The notes under the pieces: model-generated
What the model was told of the DNA's origin: nothing
The model's database searches: none
What the model saw: the letters and a program-made list of their open reading frames with translations, nothing else
Assembly: GCF_008017825.1 (NCBI RefSeq)
Contig: NZ_VRLS01000094.1
Span: 1 to 64,000, forward strand
Direction of reading: 5' to 3'
DNA length: 64,000 nt
From: Mesonia sp008017825
GTDB lineage: Bacteria > Bacteroidota > Bacteroidia > Flavobacteriales > Flavobacteriaceae
Position numbers and translations under genes: made by a program
In this document: positions 33,217 to 42,839 of the stretch, in pieces
How the letters are laid out: each line of letters begins with the position of its first letter
Numbering within the stretch: position 1 is the stretch's first letter

Positions 33217-34482
33217 ATGAAAACATCTACCACCTTCAGTATTTTGTTCTGGGCGGACTTCTCCAGGGCAAAAAATGACCAAGCATCTATTTACGCAAGA
33301 ATTACGGTAAATGGCAAGCGAGCTACCATCAGTCTAAAACGAAAAGTTTTAGTGTCTGATTGGGATGTCCATAAAAACAGAGCTCGGGGAACAAATCAGA
33401 AATCAAGAATTCTAAACAGTTATTTAGATGAAACTTACAATCATCTGTTTAAATGTTATCGCGATTTAATGAATGAGCATAAATTGATTACCGCACAGGT
33501 CGTTAAGGCTCGATATTTCGGTAATGACGAAAATAATCGTTCCATTACAGATATTATCAATTACCATAATGAAGATATGGTAAACAAATTAAAGTGGGGA
33601 ACACAAAAAAATTATTACACTACACAGAGTTATATCTCCAAATTTTTATCGAAATCCTATAAGACCACAGACCTTTATTTACGGGAACTTGATTATCACT
33701 TTATCATAAAGTTTGAGAAATATCTCCGGGACTACATACCAGAAGACCATCAAAAGCCAATGGGCAACAATACCGTAATGAAGCATATCGAGCGTTTTAG
33801 AAAGATGATAAATTTATCGTTTAAATTGGGTTGGATTCAACGCGACCCATTTATCAATTTCAAATCTAAATTCATTAAAAACGAAAGAGGCTTTTTAAGT
33901 CTCGAAGAGCTTCAAGAGATAGAAAATAAACAATTTAGCATTCCAAGATTGGAATTGGTAAAGGATTTGTTTGTTTTTAGTTGCTATACCAGTTTAAGTT
34001 ATATCGATGTCATCCATTTAACTGCGGATAATATCTGTATTGGCATCGATGGCGAACTTTGGATTTATTACAAACGGGAAAAGACGACAAAGCCCATACG
34101 AATACCTTTGTTGCCAAAGGCGATGCAAATTGTTGAAAAATACAAGAGCAACCGTAAATCAATATCACAAGGAAGTATATTTCCTAAAATCTCAAATCAA
34201 AAACTAAATTCTTATTTAAAGGAAATTGCTGATGTTTGTGGTATTAAAAAGAACCTTACTTTCCACATTGCCCGACATACATTTGCTACAACGGTTACAT
34301 TAAGTAATGGTATGCCCATTGAGACGGTTTCAAAATTGTTGGGTCACTCCCGAATATCTACAACCCAAATTTATGCTAAAGTCATTGAACGTAAAGTAAG
34401 TGATGATATGCAAAAATTAAGGGCTCAATTCAATGAGATAGAAAATGAATCTATCTCTAAAGTGGTTTCTCAAAATTCATAA
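33217..34482 (+). CDS. IntDOT-type tyrosine recombinase of the conjugative element
   Basis: This 421-residue integrase has the Bacteroidota arm-type domain (SILFWADFSRAKNDQASIYA, about 7-95), a core-binding domain (about 110-205) and a catalytic domain. At the usual box-I Arg the sequence is CYTSLSYIDV, with Ser (S261) in place of Arg. Loss of this Arg is a known mark of IntDOT from the conjugative transposon CTnDOT. The rest is complete: HIARHTF (H350, R353), LLGHSRISTTQIYAKV (H377, Y386). The gene faces into the element from the tRNA-Pro-like end and should mediate integration and excision. Confidence 0.93.
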   Translation: MKTSTTFSILFWADFSRAKNDQASIYARITVNGKRATISLKRKVLVSDWDVHKNRARGTNQKSRILNSYLDETYNHLFKCYRDLMNEHKLITAQVVKARYFGNDENNRSITDIINYHNEDMVNKLKWGTQKNYYTTQSYISKFLSKSYKTTDLYLRELDYHFIIKFEKYLRDYIPEDHQKPMGNNTVMKHIERFRKMINLSFKLGWIQRDPFINFKSKFIKNERGFLSLEELQEIENKQFSIPRLELVKDLFVFSCYTSLSYIDVIHLTADNICIGIDGELWIYYKREKTTKPIRIPLLPKAMQIVEKYKSNRKSISQGSIFPKISNQKLNSYLKEIADVCGIKKNLTFHIARHTFATTVTLSNGMPIETVSKLLGHSRISTTQIYAKVIERKVSDDMQKLRAQFNEIENESISKVVSQNS

Positions 34483-34503
34483 TTCCAGTTAATTAAAAAT
34501 ACA

Positions 34504-35025
34504 ATGGAACTATCTATAATAAAAAATAAAATCCATAATATTCAAGGAAACAAAGTTATTCTTGATTTTGACCTTGCTGAACTCTATGAAGTAGAAACTA
34601 GAGTACTAAAACAAGCGGTTAGACGTAATCTTAAACGTTTCCCCGATGATTTTATGTTTCAGCTTTCAAAAGATGAGTGGAAAGAGGTTATCACAAATTG
34701 TGACAACCTTCCAGAGAACATTAAATTTAGTCCTGCCACTCCGTTTGCCTTTACCGAACAGGGCGTGGCAATGCTTTCTAGCGTACTTAACAGCGACAAG
34801 GCCATTGACGTAAATATATCTATTATGCGTGCATTTGTAGCGTTACGGCAGCATCTTACAGATTATAGCAACCTTAAAGAACATATAGCCCAACTTGAAA
34901 AAGAAATGAATATCAAATTTAAGGACATTCATCAGGCTTTGAATTATTTACTGCAAAAGGACAAGGTACAGATTGAACAGCATAACAGGGAACGAATTGG
35001 TTTTAAAACGGATAGGAAAGATTAG
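34504..35025 (+). CDS. ORF6N-domain protein
   Basis: The first ~90 residues match the ORF6N DNA-binding domain of phage antirepressors and element-borne regulators. They read KVILDFDLAELYEVETRVLK, RNLKRFPDDFMFQLSKDEW, and then FAFTEQGVAMLSSVLNSDKA. A coiled-coil C-terminus follows (YSNLKEHIAQLEKEMNIKF). At 173 residues it is typical. It starts 21 bp after the integrase stop and is probably co-transcribed with it. A regulatory role in the element is likely. Confidence 0.9.
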   Translation: MELSIIKNKIHNIQGNKVILDFDLAELYEVETRVLKQAVRRNLKRFPDDFMFQLSKDEWKEVITNCDNLPENIKFSPATPFAFTEQGVAMLSSVLNSDKAIDVNISIMRAFVALRQHLTDYSNLKEHIAQLEKEMNIKFKDIHQALNYLLQKDKVQIEQHNRERIGFKTDRKD

Positions 35026-35078
35026 TAACTTTTCTTTGCTTATCAGAATAGACAATTTTTATGAATATATTGCTTTTA

Positions 35079-35945
35079 TTAATTCGGTTCAATATGAATT
35101 AGTATGTGTCCTAAATTCGGTATTTCTTTTTGTAAATGGTCTTTTAACTTATGAGCAATGTCGTGACCAGATTTTACCGAAATTTCATTATTCACAATTG
35201 CGTGTAAATCCACGTGGAATTTCATTCCGGATTTTCTAATAAAACATTTCTCTGTTCCTAAAACACCTTGAACTTCTGTTGATTTTTCTCTAATTTCAAT
35301 TATCAGTTCGTCATAAAGTTGTTCGTCCATAACTTCTCCTAAAGCTGGACGTAATATTAAATAACTATTATATAAAATGAATCCAGAAGCGAATAAGGCA
35401 GCCCAATCATCTGCTGTTTCATAACCTTTTCCATATATGATTGCTATCGAAATACCGATAAAGGCCATTACCGAAGTTATGGCATCACTTCTATGATGCC
35501 AAGCATCTGCTTTTAATGATGAACTATTTGTTTGTTTACTTTTTTTAATTACAATTTGAAATGAGATTTCTTTCCAAGCTATTATTAGACCTAGCACAAT
35601 CAAAGTCCAAGATTTCGGGATTTTATGAGGTGTTTGAATGTTTTGAATACTTTCATAGGCGATTATTGTGGCAGAAACAACAAGGAATGTAACAACTCCA
35701 AAGGTAATTAATGGCTCAATTTTGCCGTGTCCATAGGGATGATTTTCGTCCGCTGGTCGTTTTGCATATTTAAAACCTAATAAAACTAAAAATGAAGCAA
35801 AAATATCCGTTGTCGATTCAATCGCATCTGCAATTAAAGCATAAGAATTTCCAAAAAATCCCGCAAGTCCTTTAATTAAGGCTAAAGCAGTATTCCCAAT
35901 TATGCTGAAATAAGTTGTTCGTATTGCGGTTTGTTCGTTATTCAT
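35079..35945 (-). CDS. CDF-family metal cation efflux protein
   Basis: This 288-residue cation-diffusion-facilitator protein has six membrane spans over about residues 10-205 and a cytoplasmic domain (VQGVLGTEKCFIRKSGMKFH, VDLHAIVNN). Site residues are visible as E-x-x-x-D in DAIESTTD (span 2) and H-x-x-x-D in WHHRSDA (span 5). The Glu replaces the more usual His/Asp, so metal choice (Zn, Fe or Mn) is uncertain. ATG 35945 is preferred over the upstream TTG 35963. It is cargo lying between the integrase unit and traN, far from the main metal cluster. Confidence 0.9.
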   Translation of the reverse strand: MNNEQTAIRTTYFSIIGNTALALIKGLAGFFGNSYALIADAIESTTDIFASFLVLLGFKYAKRPADENHPYGHGKIEPLITFGVVTFLVVSATIIAYESIQNIQTPHKIPKSWTLIVLGLIIAWKEISFQIVIKKSKQTNSSSLKADAWHHRSDAITSVMAFIGISIAIIYGKGYETADDWAALFASGFILYNSYLILRPALGEVMDEQLYDELIIEIREKSTEVQGVLGTEKCFIRKSGMKFHVDLHAIVNNEISVKSGHDIAHKLKDHLQKEIPNLGHILIHIEPN

Positions 35946-36029
35946 TCTAATTTTAGTTGTCAATAAATTTGTTATATTTATAACAAAGATACTTTTTTAA
36001 TCACAAAAAAAAGAGGTGATAAACACCTC

Positions 36030-36830
36030 TTAAATTTTGGTTTCCAAAATCATTTTTCTGCTCCCTTTTAGCTCCTTCAGCTCCAGCATTAACTTTTCGT
36101 TGTCGCCTAAAACAAACTTTGGAACTACATACACAAAGCATTGACTTTCTCCATCAGTAATGGAATATGGCATTTTGTGTTTGTAAATAACTTCTTGTTG
36201 TAATCTTTGGTAAGAGGCTTTACGCTTTTTGTTTCCGTTGGTTCTATAAACTTTAATGTAGTCAATTTCAAAATCGATTCCAGACCTGTTCTTGACCTCT
36301 ATAACCAAATACACTTCAGAAGCATCATACGCTATTTTTTGTAATTGGACTTTAATTCCTTTTTTGCGTTTGGTTTCAATACGCTCAAAGTTGGATTTTA
36401 ATAAATACTCGCTGAATTTTTGAAAATGTGTTATTCTATTTGCATATTCGTTCAACGGTTTAACTTCTGGCTTCTGCTTAATCTTTTCCGGAAGTTCACT
36501 GCCAATGCTTTCATTTTCATTGATAAAATAATTCAGTTCTGGAAGTTTTTCAGAATATTTCAAAATATAAGAATAAACGCGACCATCACTTGTAACGGTC
36601 AATAGGTTGCTTTCTGTTCCAGGCTTCGCCTGTAACAAACCGAAATACTGCTCTTTCTCACGATTATAGGTGAATACAAAATTGGAAGCTCCTGTAATTC
36701 CTTGTCGAATAGGGTTTGGAAAAAACAGGGCAACGTTTTTCTGGTCGTTGGCGTAAATAGTGTCAAGGGGTTGCTGTGCTGAAATTGACATTGAACAAAT
36801 CAATAACAGTAATGTGATATATGTTTTCAT
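36030..36830 (-). CDS. traN: Conjugative transfer protein TraN
   Basis: The 266 residues begin with a signal peptide (ITLLLLICSMSISA) and LDTIYANDQKNVALFFPNPI. The TraN (DUF4138) pattern follows (FVFTYNREKEQYFGLLQAKP, TESNLLTVTSDGRVYSYIL), and the C-terminal domain reads VYLVIEVKNRSGIDFEIDYI. It is predicted to be periplasmic and to join TraM in the outer part of the mating channel. It is the last tra gene here; traO, traP and traQ that follow it in CTnDOT are absent. It follows traM by 13 bp. Confidence 0.88.
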   Translation of the reverse strand: MKTYITLLLLICSMSISAQQPLDTIYANDQKNVALFFPNPIRQGITGASNFVFTYNREKEQYFGLLQAKPGTESNLLTVTSDGRVYSYILKYSEKLPELNYFINENESIGSELPEKIKQKPEVKPLNEYANRITHFQKFSEYLLKSNFERIETKRKKGIKVQLQKIAYDASEVYLVIEVKNRSGIDFEIDYIKVYRTNGNKKRKASYQRLQQEVIYKHKMPYSITDGESQCFVYVVPKFVLGDNEKLMLELKELKGSRKMILETKI

Positions 36831-36843
36831 AAGAGTGAGTTTA

Positions 36844-37818
36844 TTAATTGCCCATTATGGGCTTTCCTTGATATTTTGTTTTAGGAAGTCTTAAAATGAG
36901 TTTGTAATTATCGGTTATCGTAACCTTTACGTTTTTATGGTTACGTTGGAATATTTTCTTGAAACCGCTTACTTGCGGAACACCAGTAATATTAATGTCG
37001 TCCACCATATCGCCAACAATTTCATTGGTAACTTCTGCTCTAAAACTGTTTTCAACATAAATGCCTTCGCTACCATCCTGAAAATCATAGGCTTTCAATT
37101 TTACTGGTTGATGATTGATATTCTCAATGTCTATGATGGTGCGATTGGGTTTAAAATTGACAAATCCATAAATAGGCGTATTCTTGGAATAGCGTTGTCC
37201 ATAAATGGTAGCATCTTTTATCAACCGCATTTGTAAGCGATAATTGGTTTTAACTGTTTGTGTGCCATCTACTCGTACATAAATGAAATCATCGGTATTT
37301 TTTGAATTCAAATCCTCATTTTCAATAGGATGCGAAGCAAAAAAGAGTTGATGCTCCAAAGCACGTTCTTTGGCTTCCACGTTCGTTTCTTGCTCTTCAA
37401 TAGCATCCGTTGTGTCTTTTTCCTTCTTAACAGGTGGTTTTGGTGGATAGTATCTTGGATTAATATTTTCAAACGTTCTATCTGAATATCGAATCTGCCC
37501 TTGTTGGTAAATGCTATCTACCATCTGCATTTTTTTCTTGTCCAATAAATCAGGGTCATATACGCCTGTGGAATCCAACAGCCGTTCATCATAAATGCTG
37601 GGTGCGTTGGTTTCCCTAACTTCCTTTAAGTCGTTTAGGGCATCCAATTTGGAATCGTATTCCTTTTGGTCGTCTTCCAGTTCCGGTACAGGAATCTGGT
37701 TGTTCTCAATGGTCGGTTCTTCGTCCTCGCCCAATATAAGCATTGCATAGCCACCTATAAAAAGCAGGATGCATACCAACACGATGGCAAAGACTATTTT
37801 ATTTTTTTCTACTTTCAT
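36844..37818 (-). CDS. traM: Conjugative transfer protein TraM
   Basis: This 324-residue protein has one N-terminal membrane span (IVFAIVLVCILLFIGGYAML), a charged Pro-rich linker and a conserved C-terminal domain (DATIYGQRYSKNTPIYGFVN, VSGFKKIFQRNHKNVKVTI). The layout is that of Bacteroides TraM, functionally like VirB10. It should span from the inner membrane into the periplasm in the type IV secretion channel. It overlaps the end of traK by 20 bp, leaving no room for traL. Confidence 0.9.
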   Translation of the reverse strand: MKVEKNKIVFAIVLVCILLFIGGYAMLILGEDEEPTIENNQIPVPELEDDQKEYDSKLDALNDLKEVRETNAPSIYDERLLDSTGVYDPDLLDKKKMQMVDSIYQQGQIRYSDRTFENINPRYYPPKPPVKKEKDTTDAIEEQETNVEAKERALEHQLFFASHPIENEDLNSKNTDDFIYVRVDGTQTVKTNYRLQMRLIKDATIYGQRYSKNTPIYGFVNFKPNRTIIDIENINHQPVKLKAYDFQDGSEGIYVENSFRAEVTNEIVGDMVDDINITGVPQVSGFKKIFQRNHKNVKVTITDNYKLILRLPKTKYQGKPIMGN

Positions 37819-38425
37819 AATTTTCTAATTTTCGTAATGTGCTTTCAAAAAAGTTGGTAATTAGCAGTCCGTGGGTATTGTTTGGAAAGTTTCTATCTAC
37901 GTGAATCAAATTTCCAATAGTGGTCAACTCATAAGTATCTGTGATAGTACCTCTATTGATTTCAAAAATGGTTTTCGTTTCAAACTTGTAGGGTTCGTTT
38001 TGAATATCAACTTTGGATTCGATATTCAATACTTTTTGAACCAACGAGTATTGCAACAAACGGTTATAAACTCCATCGGCTTTTTTCTGTCGGTACAGAG
38101 CATCTACAGAACTATTACCCAACCAAAGGGCTTTCTCCAAGTTCTTTTCGTAATTGCTGGCATCAATGTTATAGAAATAAGTGTGAAACAACTCCAATTG
38201 TGCCAAGACTTCTACTTTTAAATTTTCTTGTTGAGATACCAGTTTCAAGGGAATAACACTTCCGTCCGAATTGACTACAAAAGCATTATTAACTGTTTCT
38301 TTATGCAGCTTTATGACCATCAAAACGGAAATGACGCACGTGAGCACAGCTCCAATAACGACGGTCAATACTATAAAGCGATTGAGCTTTAAGATGTTGT
38401 AAATATTCTTATATGGTGTTTTCAT
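37799..38425 (-). CDS. traK: Conjugative transfer protein TraK
   Basis: This 208-residue protein has one N-terminal span (FIVLTVVIGAVLTCVISVLM) and a periplasmic domain with the family pattern NAFVVNSDGSVIPLKLVSQQ, AQLELFHTYFYNID and LIHVDRNFPNNTHGLLITNF. It resembles VirB8-like scaffold proteins. It sits between traJ (21-bp gap) and traM (20-bp overlap) in the usual order. Confidence 0.92.
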   Translation of the reverse strand: MKTPYKNIYNILKLNRFIVLTVVIGAVLTCVISVLMVIKLHKETVNNAFVVNSDGSVIPLKLVSQQENLKVEVLAQLELFHTYFYNIDASNYEKNLEKALWLGNSSVDALYRQKKADGVYNRLLQYSLVQKVLNIESKVDIQNEPYKFETKTIFEINRGTITDTYELTTIGNLIHVDRNFPNNTHGLLITNFFESTLRKLENYESRKK

Positions 38426-38446
38426 CTGTAAATTATTATTGCTTTA

Positions 38447-39286
38447 TCAGCCTGTAAAGAGTTTAAAAGTGAACGAGGTCGCTCGTTTATATAATTTGAA
38501 TTTCAGCAATACAATAAATCCGATAGACCCTAACTGTAAAAGCGGTGCGAAAAAATTACTCCCCCAATCCGTACCAAATAAGTCGCTCCAGAAATTTGTA
38601 TTGATTTCGGTATAAAGATTATTCACGAAAACATTGACCAGAAAGAAGGCAGGAACTAACATATATACGCCAGCGTAAAGCTTAAAAAAGTTGTATGCCA
38701 ACGACCTGAACTTTTCAAAAACCGCCAAGCTGATGACCAAAGGGAAAAAGGCTTGCATTATGCCCAGCAAAAAGAATCGTTCTGCAAGGAATAAGGGGTA
38801 AATAAACAAATCCAATAGCCAGAGAAATATTCCGGCAATAAAGGATAGTATTTTTAAGCCGTATAAAGGTGTTACTAATGCTTCATAAAGCATTGCCATT
38901 GCTTTTTTGGTGGCATCCCAAGCACTTACATCCTGTTCGATGTCAATATCTTGCATCTGTAAAGGAAGAAGTGCGGGTGCCGTGTCCCGATATTGGTTTT
39001 CAATGGCCACCAAAATGGTGTCGAAAACACTTAATACCTGTGTGGAAAAAATGACTAAAATCACTATTGCAAAGTTTTTGGCCAGTTCCGCAGGGGTCAA
39101 TCCCCACGTATAACCCTCATTATTGGCTACACCTTCATTGTACTTTTTTAGGATGTTGATGAGAAAAAACAAGAGGGCGAGTGTCTTCATTCCTACAATA
39201 GTGTATTGTGAGAAATCACTATTTTTTATCGTTTGAAAAATAGTGTCCACAAACTCTAACCCTATGCCTAAAAAAATACCTGACAT
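38447..39286 (-). CDS. traJ: Conjugative transfer membrane protein TraJ
   Basis: The 279-residue integral membrane protein has about six spans (GMKTLALLFFLINIL, FAIVILVIFSTQVLSVFDTI, ILSFIAGIFLWLLDLFIYPL, LGSIGFIVLLKFKLY). The family is TraJ of Bacteroidota elements, comparable to VirB6. It overlaps the traI stop by one base. It is slightly shorter than I recall for the CTnDOT protein, but nothing obvious is missing. Confidence 0.9.
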   Translation of the reverse strand: MSGIFLGIGLEFVDTIFQTIKNSDFSQYTIVGMKTLALLFFLINILKKYNEGVANNEGYTWGLTPAELAKNFAIVILVIFSTQVLSVFDTILVAIENQYRDTAPALLPLQMQDIDIEQDVSAWDATKKAMAMLYEALVTPLYGLKILSFIAGIFLWLLDLFIYPLFLAERFFLLGIMQAFFPLVISLAVFEKFRSLAYNFFKLYAGVYMLVPAFFLVNVFVNNLYTEINTNFWSDLFGTDWGSNFFAPLLQLGSIGFIVLLKFKLYKRATSFTFKLFTG

Positions 39287-39867
39287 TAGTAATCGGTTTC
39301 TCGGTTATTGATTTTGTACTGCATTTCTCGAAATTGAATAATCTCTCGATAGCGTCTGGTTTTTGCCTCAATTTCCGCTACCATTTCCTTGGATTCCAGC
39401 TCTTTTTCTTTAAGGACTTCGGCACGTTCGGCATCGGTCATTTTCAGATTGTCGCTGGACAATATTTGGTCGATATATTCCATACCAGCCATAGAGTTCT
39501 GAAGGATGGCATCAAAGGAATCTGAAATGCGTGTAACTTCATTTGGTTTAATAAAAGGGGAATTGAGGATTTCCCTCAAATCATCCTGTACAACATCAAA
39601 CAATCGTTGGTTGTTTCTTGCCAGTTCCCTGACTGCTTGAAGTTGTTTGATGACATTGTTTACCTTATCGATATTCTCTTTTTGGGTTTTAAGGAATTTT
39701 ACCGTCTTCATTAAATTGGCGGTTTGTTTACCTGATTCCAATAATGATTTTACAAAAGAGATAAAGTTTGTGTTGTCATACACAGGCATCCCCTGGGCCG
39801 AAGCCTTACTTCCAATTAGCACTACAAATAGTGCGGATAACATTAGATTTCTGATAGTGTGTCTCAT
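39286..39867 (-). CDS. traI: Conjugative transfer protein TraI (DUF4141-like)
   Basis: A signal peptide (LMLSALFVVLIGSKASAQG) precedes a helical coiled-coil domain (GKQTANLMKTVKFLKTQKEN, IDKVNNVIKQLQAVREL), in all 193 residues. The pattern is that of small secreted VirB5-like proteins of the tra cluster. It lies 11 bp after traG and overlaps traJ by one base. Confidence 0.88.
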   Translation of the reverse strand: MRHTIRNLMLSALFVVLIGSKASAQGMPVYDNTNFISFVKSLLESGKQTANLMKTVKFLKTQKENIDKVNNVIKQLQAVRELARNNQRLFDVVQDDLREILNSPFIKPNEVTRISDSFDAILQNSMAGMEYIDQILSSDNLKMTDAERAEVLKEKELESKEMVAEIEAKTRRYREIIQFREMQYKINNRETDY

Positions 39868-39878
39868 AATTTTTATTT

Positions 39879-42281
39879 TTAAGAATTAATAAATATTTTA
39901 ATGGCTTTCTCCATATTTTGGTGTTCTTCAAAATGTTTCATAATGTCTTCGTTTTCTTTGCCATCCGTGAGGTAAGCAGCAAAGACTTCGGGCGGTACTT
40001 CCAATCGGAAAATGTTGCTTTCCTTTCCGATTTTGATGAACATTTCGGTATATTTTCGTGTTCCTGTAAGGTTGTTACGAATGGATTTTAACTGGTTTAA
40101 ATCGTGACTGGTAAGGTTGAGCCTGTTTTTTAATTCGGCATAGCCTTTTTCATTACGAAGGCTGTAAATTACTTGGGTGTTTTCAAGAATACTCGCCGAT
40201 GTGGAATTGTTGGGCAATTGGTTAATGGATTGCAGTATAATCCCAATCGCTCCATTTTGTTTTCTAATGGCTTGATAATAGAATTCTACACTTTCGAGTA
40301 CATTTCCAAATTTGAGCTGTTTGGCAAACTCGTCGAATAGGATGATTCCCCTCTCGGCTTTATTTCTCCAAATGGTTCTTTGAATGGCAGATTTAATCAG
40401 CTTCAACATTACGGAAAGGATTTCCTTATTGTCCTTTACTTCATCAAGTTCAAAAACAATCAGTCTTTTATCCTCAATTTTATAGGTCTGGTCTTCACTT
40501 ACATTGAACAGGAAGCTGTACAAGCCATCATCCACATATTCAGAGAGAATGTGCAGAAAATCGTAGATGTTGAAATGTTGCTCTTGAATATGTAGTTCTT
40601 CTAAAAAGGTGTCTTTTTTTGTATCAACGAACTGGTATAAATTTTCCAAAGAATGTGTACCACCCACATTTTGTAGATAGTAGTACCGAAGTACTTTTTT
40701 GACCGCCACTTCTTCAGCTTTAGTCGTTGCTTTGCCCGAAGCCAAGAGCTCTAAAAGGAAGATTGCCAAATCTTCCAATCGCTCTGGTGTCAAATCATTG
40801 ACATCAGAGATATAGAATGGATTGATACCCAAATTTTTTCCCTGTTCATAGCGAAGGATGATATGGTCGTCTGGATAGAGCTTGGCAAATTTTGAATATG
40901 AACCACCTAAATCAATAATGACCAATCGAACATTTTGTTCAAAATATTGGCGTAGAATATTGTTTGCCAAAAAAGATTTTCCCTCTCCAGTAGGTGCGAA
41001 AATGGCAAAGTTCCTTGCCTTGATGCGTTTCTTCTTTTCATCCCAGACATCTTTAAGTACAGGAATGTTATGTTGTCTGTCATTAAAGATGACACCTGTG
41101 GCATCTGACTGATAGTTGGTATTGTTAATGTACAGGCAAAGAGCGTGTTTTAAATCGGTTACGTATAAATCCTCATTAGAAAAATTGGAAGTAAAACAGC
41201 AATATGAGTTTAAGAAATATTGCTTGCGTTCTTCGCCTTTTGGATAATAAGGCACTATATCCAATTCTTTGAATTCGGTTTTTATTTTGGAAGCAATTCT
41301 TTCTAATTGTGCTTCATCTTTATCCCAGAATATAATATTTAGATGACCCCTAATAATTCTTGAACTATCGTCCTCATTGATTTTGGTAACAATGTCTTCA
41401 ATCTTCTTTAAGATGACTTTGTTCTGTGTTCCAAAATTGGAACTCTTTTTGAGTTCTTCAATTTTCTTGTCCAACAGCTTTCGCCATTTGTGCTTATCAT
41501 CCAAATAAATGATTTGGTTGACAATATGATTTTCATTGAGATTCAACCCTAATCCGTCAATAAATCCTTGGTGGAATACAAAGTCGTCCGAAGTAAATTT
41601 ATCATTGGTCTTGCTACTCTGAACCACATCGCCATAACACAATTCGCTATTGATGGCCAGCACATCAAAATGATGGTCGCCAATTTCAATATTCGCTTTT
41701 TTCAATAGAATGTCGGTATCAAATCCTTCGTTGAATCCATTAAAATAAGCATTGGTCAATGACAAGACTTTATCGATACCCAAAGGTATCAATGACACTT
41801 TCCGGCTGTTATTTACAAAGGAAACGGCATCGTTAACAGAAGCAATAAATTCCTGAACGTTATGGTCCATTTGCTTATGAATACCCTTTTCGACCTTGCG
41901 GAATGGGTTGGTAAACTTCGGTGCGTTCAAAGCTTTGTTGTGCGGAAGTATAAAGAATAGGTAAGAAGAATGTTTAATGAATTCCCGACCTTTAAAATAA
42001 TCGTGTGTGGCACGTTGCAAAAAGCTTTTGTTCGGAAGTTCTTCCGCCAAATATTCAGCTTTCTGATAGATGTCCTGTTTGTGGATAACCGTGGCAATAG
42101 GCAATGATTTAAACGCTTGAAACCACGAACCGTGAATATCCTCAAAATCTTTTTCCGCGAGGGAATAGATTTCAGGATTGTCCACTTGATAGCCCAATAC
42201 CACATTGCCGTTATTAGCGAACACGATATGGTCTTGAATATCCAAAATAGGATGATATGCCGATAGGTTAATTTTCTTCAT
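39879..42281 (-). CDS. traG: Conjugation ATPase TraG (VirB4-like)
   Basis: The 800-residue protein has a ~420-residue N-terminal region typical of TraG/VirB4 and a RecA-like motor. The motor has Walker A in FAPTGEGKSFLANNI, Walker B in RGIILFDEFAKQLKF, and a Gln motif in GAIGIILQSINQLP. The C-terminus is ANLPPEVFAAYLTDGKE-like (RLEVPPEVFAAYLTDGK). It should power assembly of the mating apparatus at the inner membrane. The length is normal and the gene looks intact. It overlaps traF by 14 bp. Confidence 0.96.
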   Translation of the reverse strand: MKKINLSAYHPILDIQDHIVFANNGNVVLGYQVDNPEIYSLAEKDFEDIHGSWFQAFKSLPIATVIHKQDIYQKAEYLAEELPNKSFLQRATHDYFKGREFIKHSSYLFFILPHNKALNAPKFTNPFRKVEKGIHKQMDHNVQEFIASVNDAVSFVNNSRKVSLIPLGIDKVLSLTNAYFNGFNEGFDTDILLKKANIEIGDHHFDVLAINSELCYGDVVQSSKTNDKFTSDDFVFHQGFIDGLGLNLNENHIVNQIIYLDDKHKWRKLLDKKIEELKKSSNFGTQNKVILKKIEDIVTKINEDDSSRIIRGHLNIIFWDKDEAQLERIASKIKTEFKELDIVPYYPKGEERKQYFLNSYCCFTSNFSNEDLYVTDLKHALCLYINNTNYQSDATGVIFNDRQHNIPVLKDVWDEKKKRIKARNFAIFAPTGEGKSFLANNILRQYFEQNVRLVIIDLGGSYSKFAKLYPDDHIILRYEQGKNLGINPFYISDVNDLTPERLEDLAIFLLELLASGKATTKAEEVAVKKVLRYYYLQNVGGTHSLENLYQFVDTKKDTFLEELHIQEQHFNIYDFLHILSEYVDDGLYSFLFNVSEDQTYKIEDKRLIVFELDEVKDNKEILSVMLKLIKSAIQRTIWRNKAERGIILFDEFAKQLKFGNVLESVEFYYQAIRKQNGAIGIILQSINQLPNNSTSASILENTQVIYSLRNEKGYAELKNRLNLTSHDLNQLKSIRNNLTGTRKYTEMFIKIGKESNIFRLEVPPEVFAAYLTDGKENEDIMKHFEEHQNMEKAIKIFINS

Positions 42282-42552
42282 AGTACAGACGACTTCCTTT
42301 TTTGTTACTAATTGTTTGTGGGAATACCTTTTTGATGTGCATCAATGCAGGGTTTTTGGTAATGTGAGTCAATACGATATACAGTGCACCGTTCAATAGA
42401 AATACTGAAATGATAACAGTAAAGCTGAACGAAAAGATGATGAACAGCAATGAACCGATAACAACGGTCATCATTAAAGCGAACAATGATATGGGCAGAC
42501 CCATAATCACGGCTCGCTTGCGTATGTTTTTATAGACCTCGAATCGTTTCAT
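42268..42552 (-). CDS. traF: Conjugative transfer membrane protein TraF (DUF4133)
   Basis: This 94-residue protein has two close spans (LPISLFALMMTVVIGSLLFI and IISVFLLNGALYIVL) framed by a basic N-terminus (RFEVYKNIRKRAVIMGLP). It is the VirB3-like partner of TraG. The start codon shares one base with the traE stop (TAATG), indicating coupled translation. Confidence 0.9.
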   Translation of the reverse strand: MKRFEVYKNIRKRAVIMGLPISLFALMMTVVIGSLLFIIFSFSFTVIISVFLLNGALYIVLTHITKNPALMHIKKVFPQTISNKKGSRLYYEEN

Positions 42553-42839
42553 TACACTACGATGCTAATGAGGTACGTAAAGATGCCCACGACTGCTCCC
42601 GCAATCAATACAAAGACCAGTACGCGGGTAATCCCTTTTTTTAAATCGGCATTTTCGCCAAAGAAATGTCCAGCATTAAATAGGAATCCAATTAAAAAGA
42701 TAACGCCCAAAATAATGGGGAAAATGGTTCGGATAGTATCAGAAACATCGTTTACGGAATCTTCGATACCTCCAATTTGTGCAAAAGTTGTACTTGAAAT
42801 AAGTAATGATAAGATGGTTACATAATGTGATTTTTTCAT
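42552..42839 (-). CDS. traE: Conjugative transfer protein TraE (DUF4134)
   Basis: The 95 residues comprise a signal peptide (YVTILSLLISSTTFAQ) and two spans (FPIILGVIFLIGFLFNAGHF and VLVFVLIAGAVVGIFTYLIS). This is the VirB2/TraE-like pilin class. ATG 42839 is preferred over TTG 42845. It is the first tra gene of the operon. traA-D, often found upstream, are not present; the divergent amidase gene takes that place. Confidence 0.9.
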   Translation of the reverse strand: MKKSHYVTILSLLISSTTFAQIGGIEDSVNDVSDTIRTIFPIILGVIFLIGFLFNAGHFFGENADLKKGITRVLVFVLIAGAVVGIFTYLISIVV

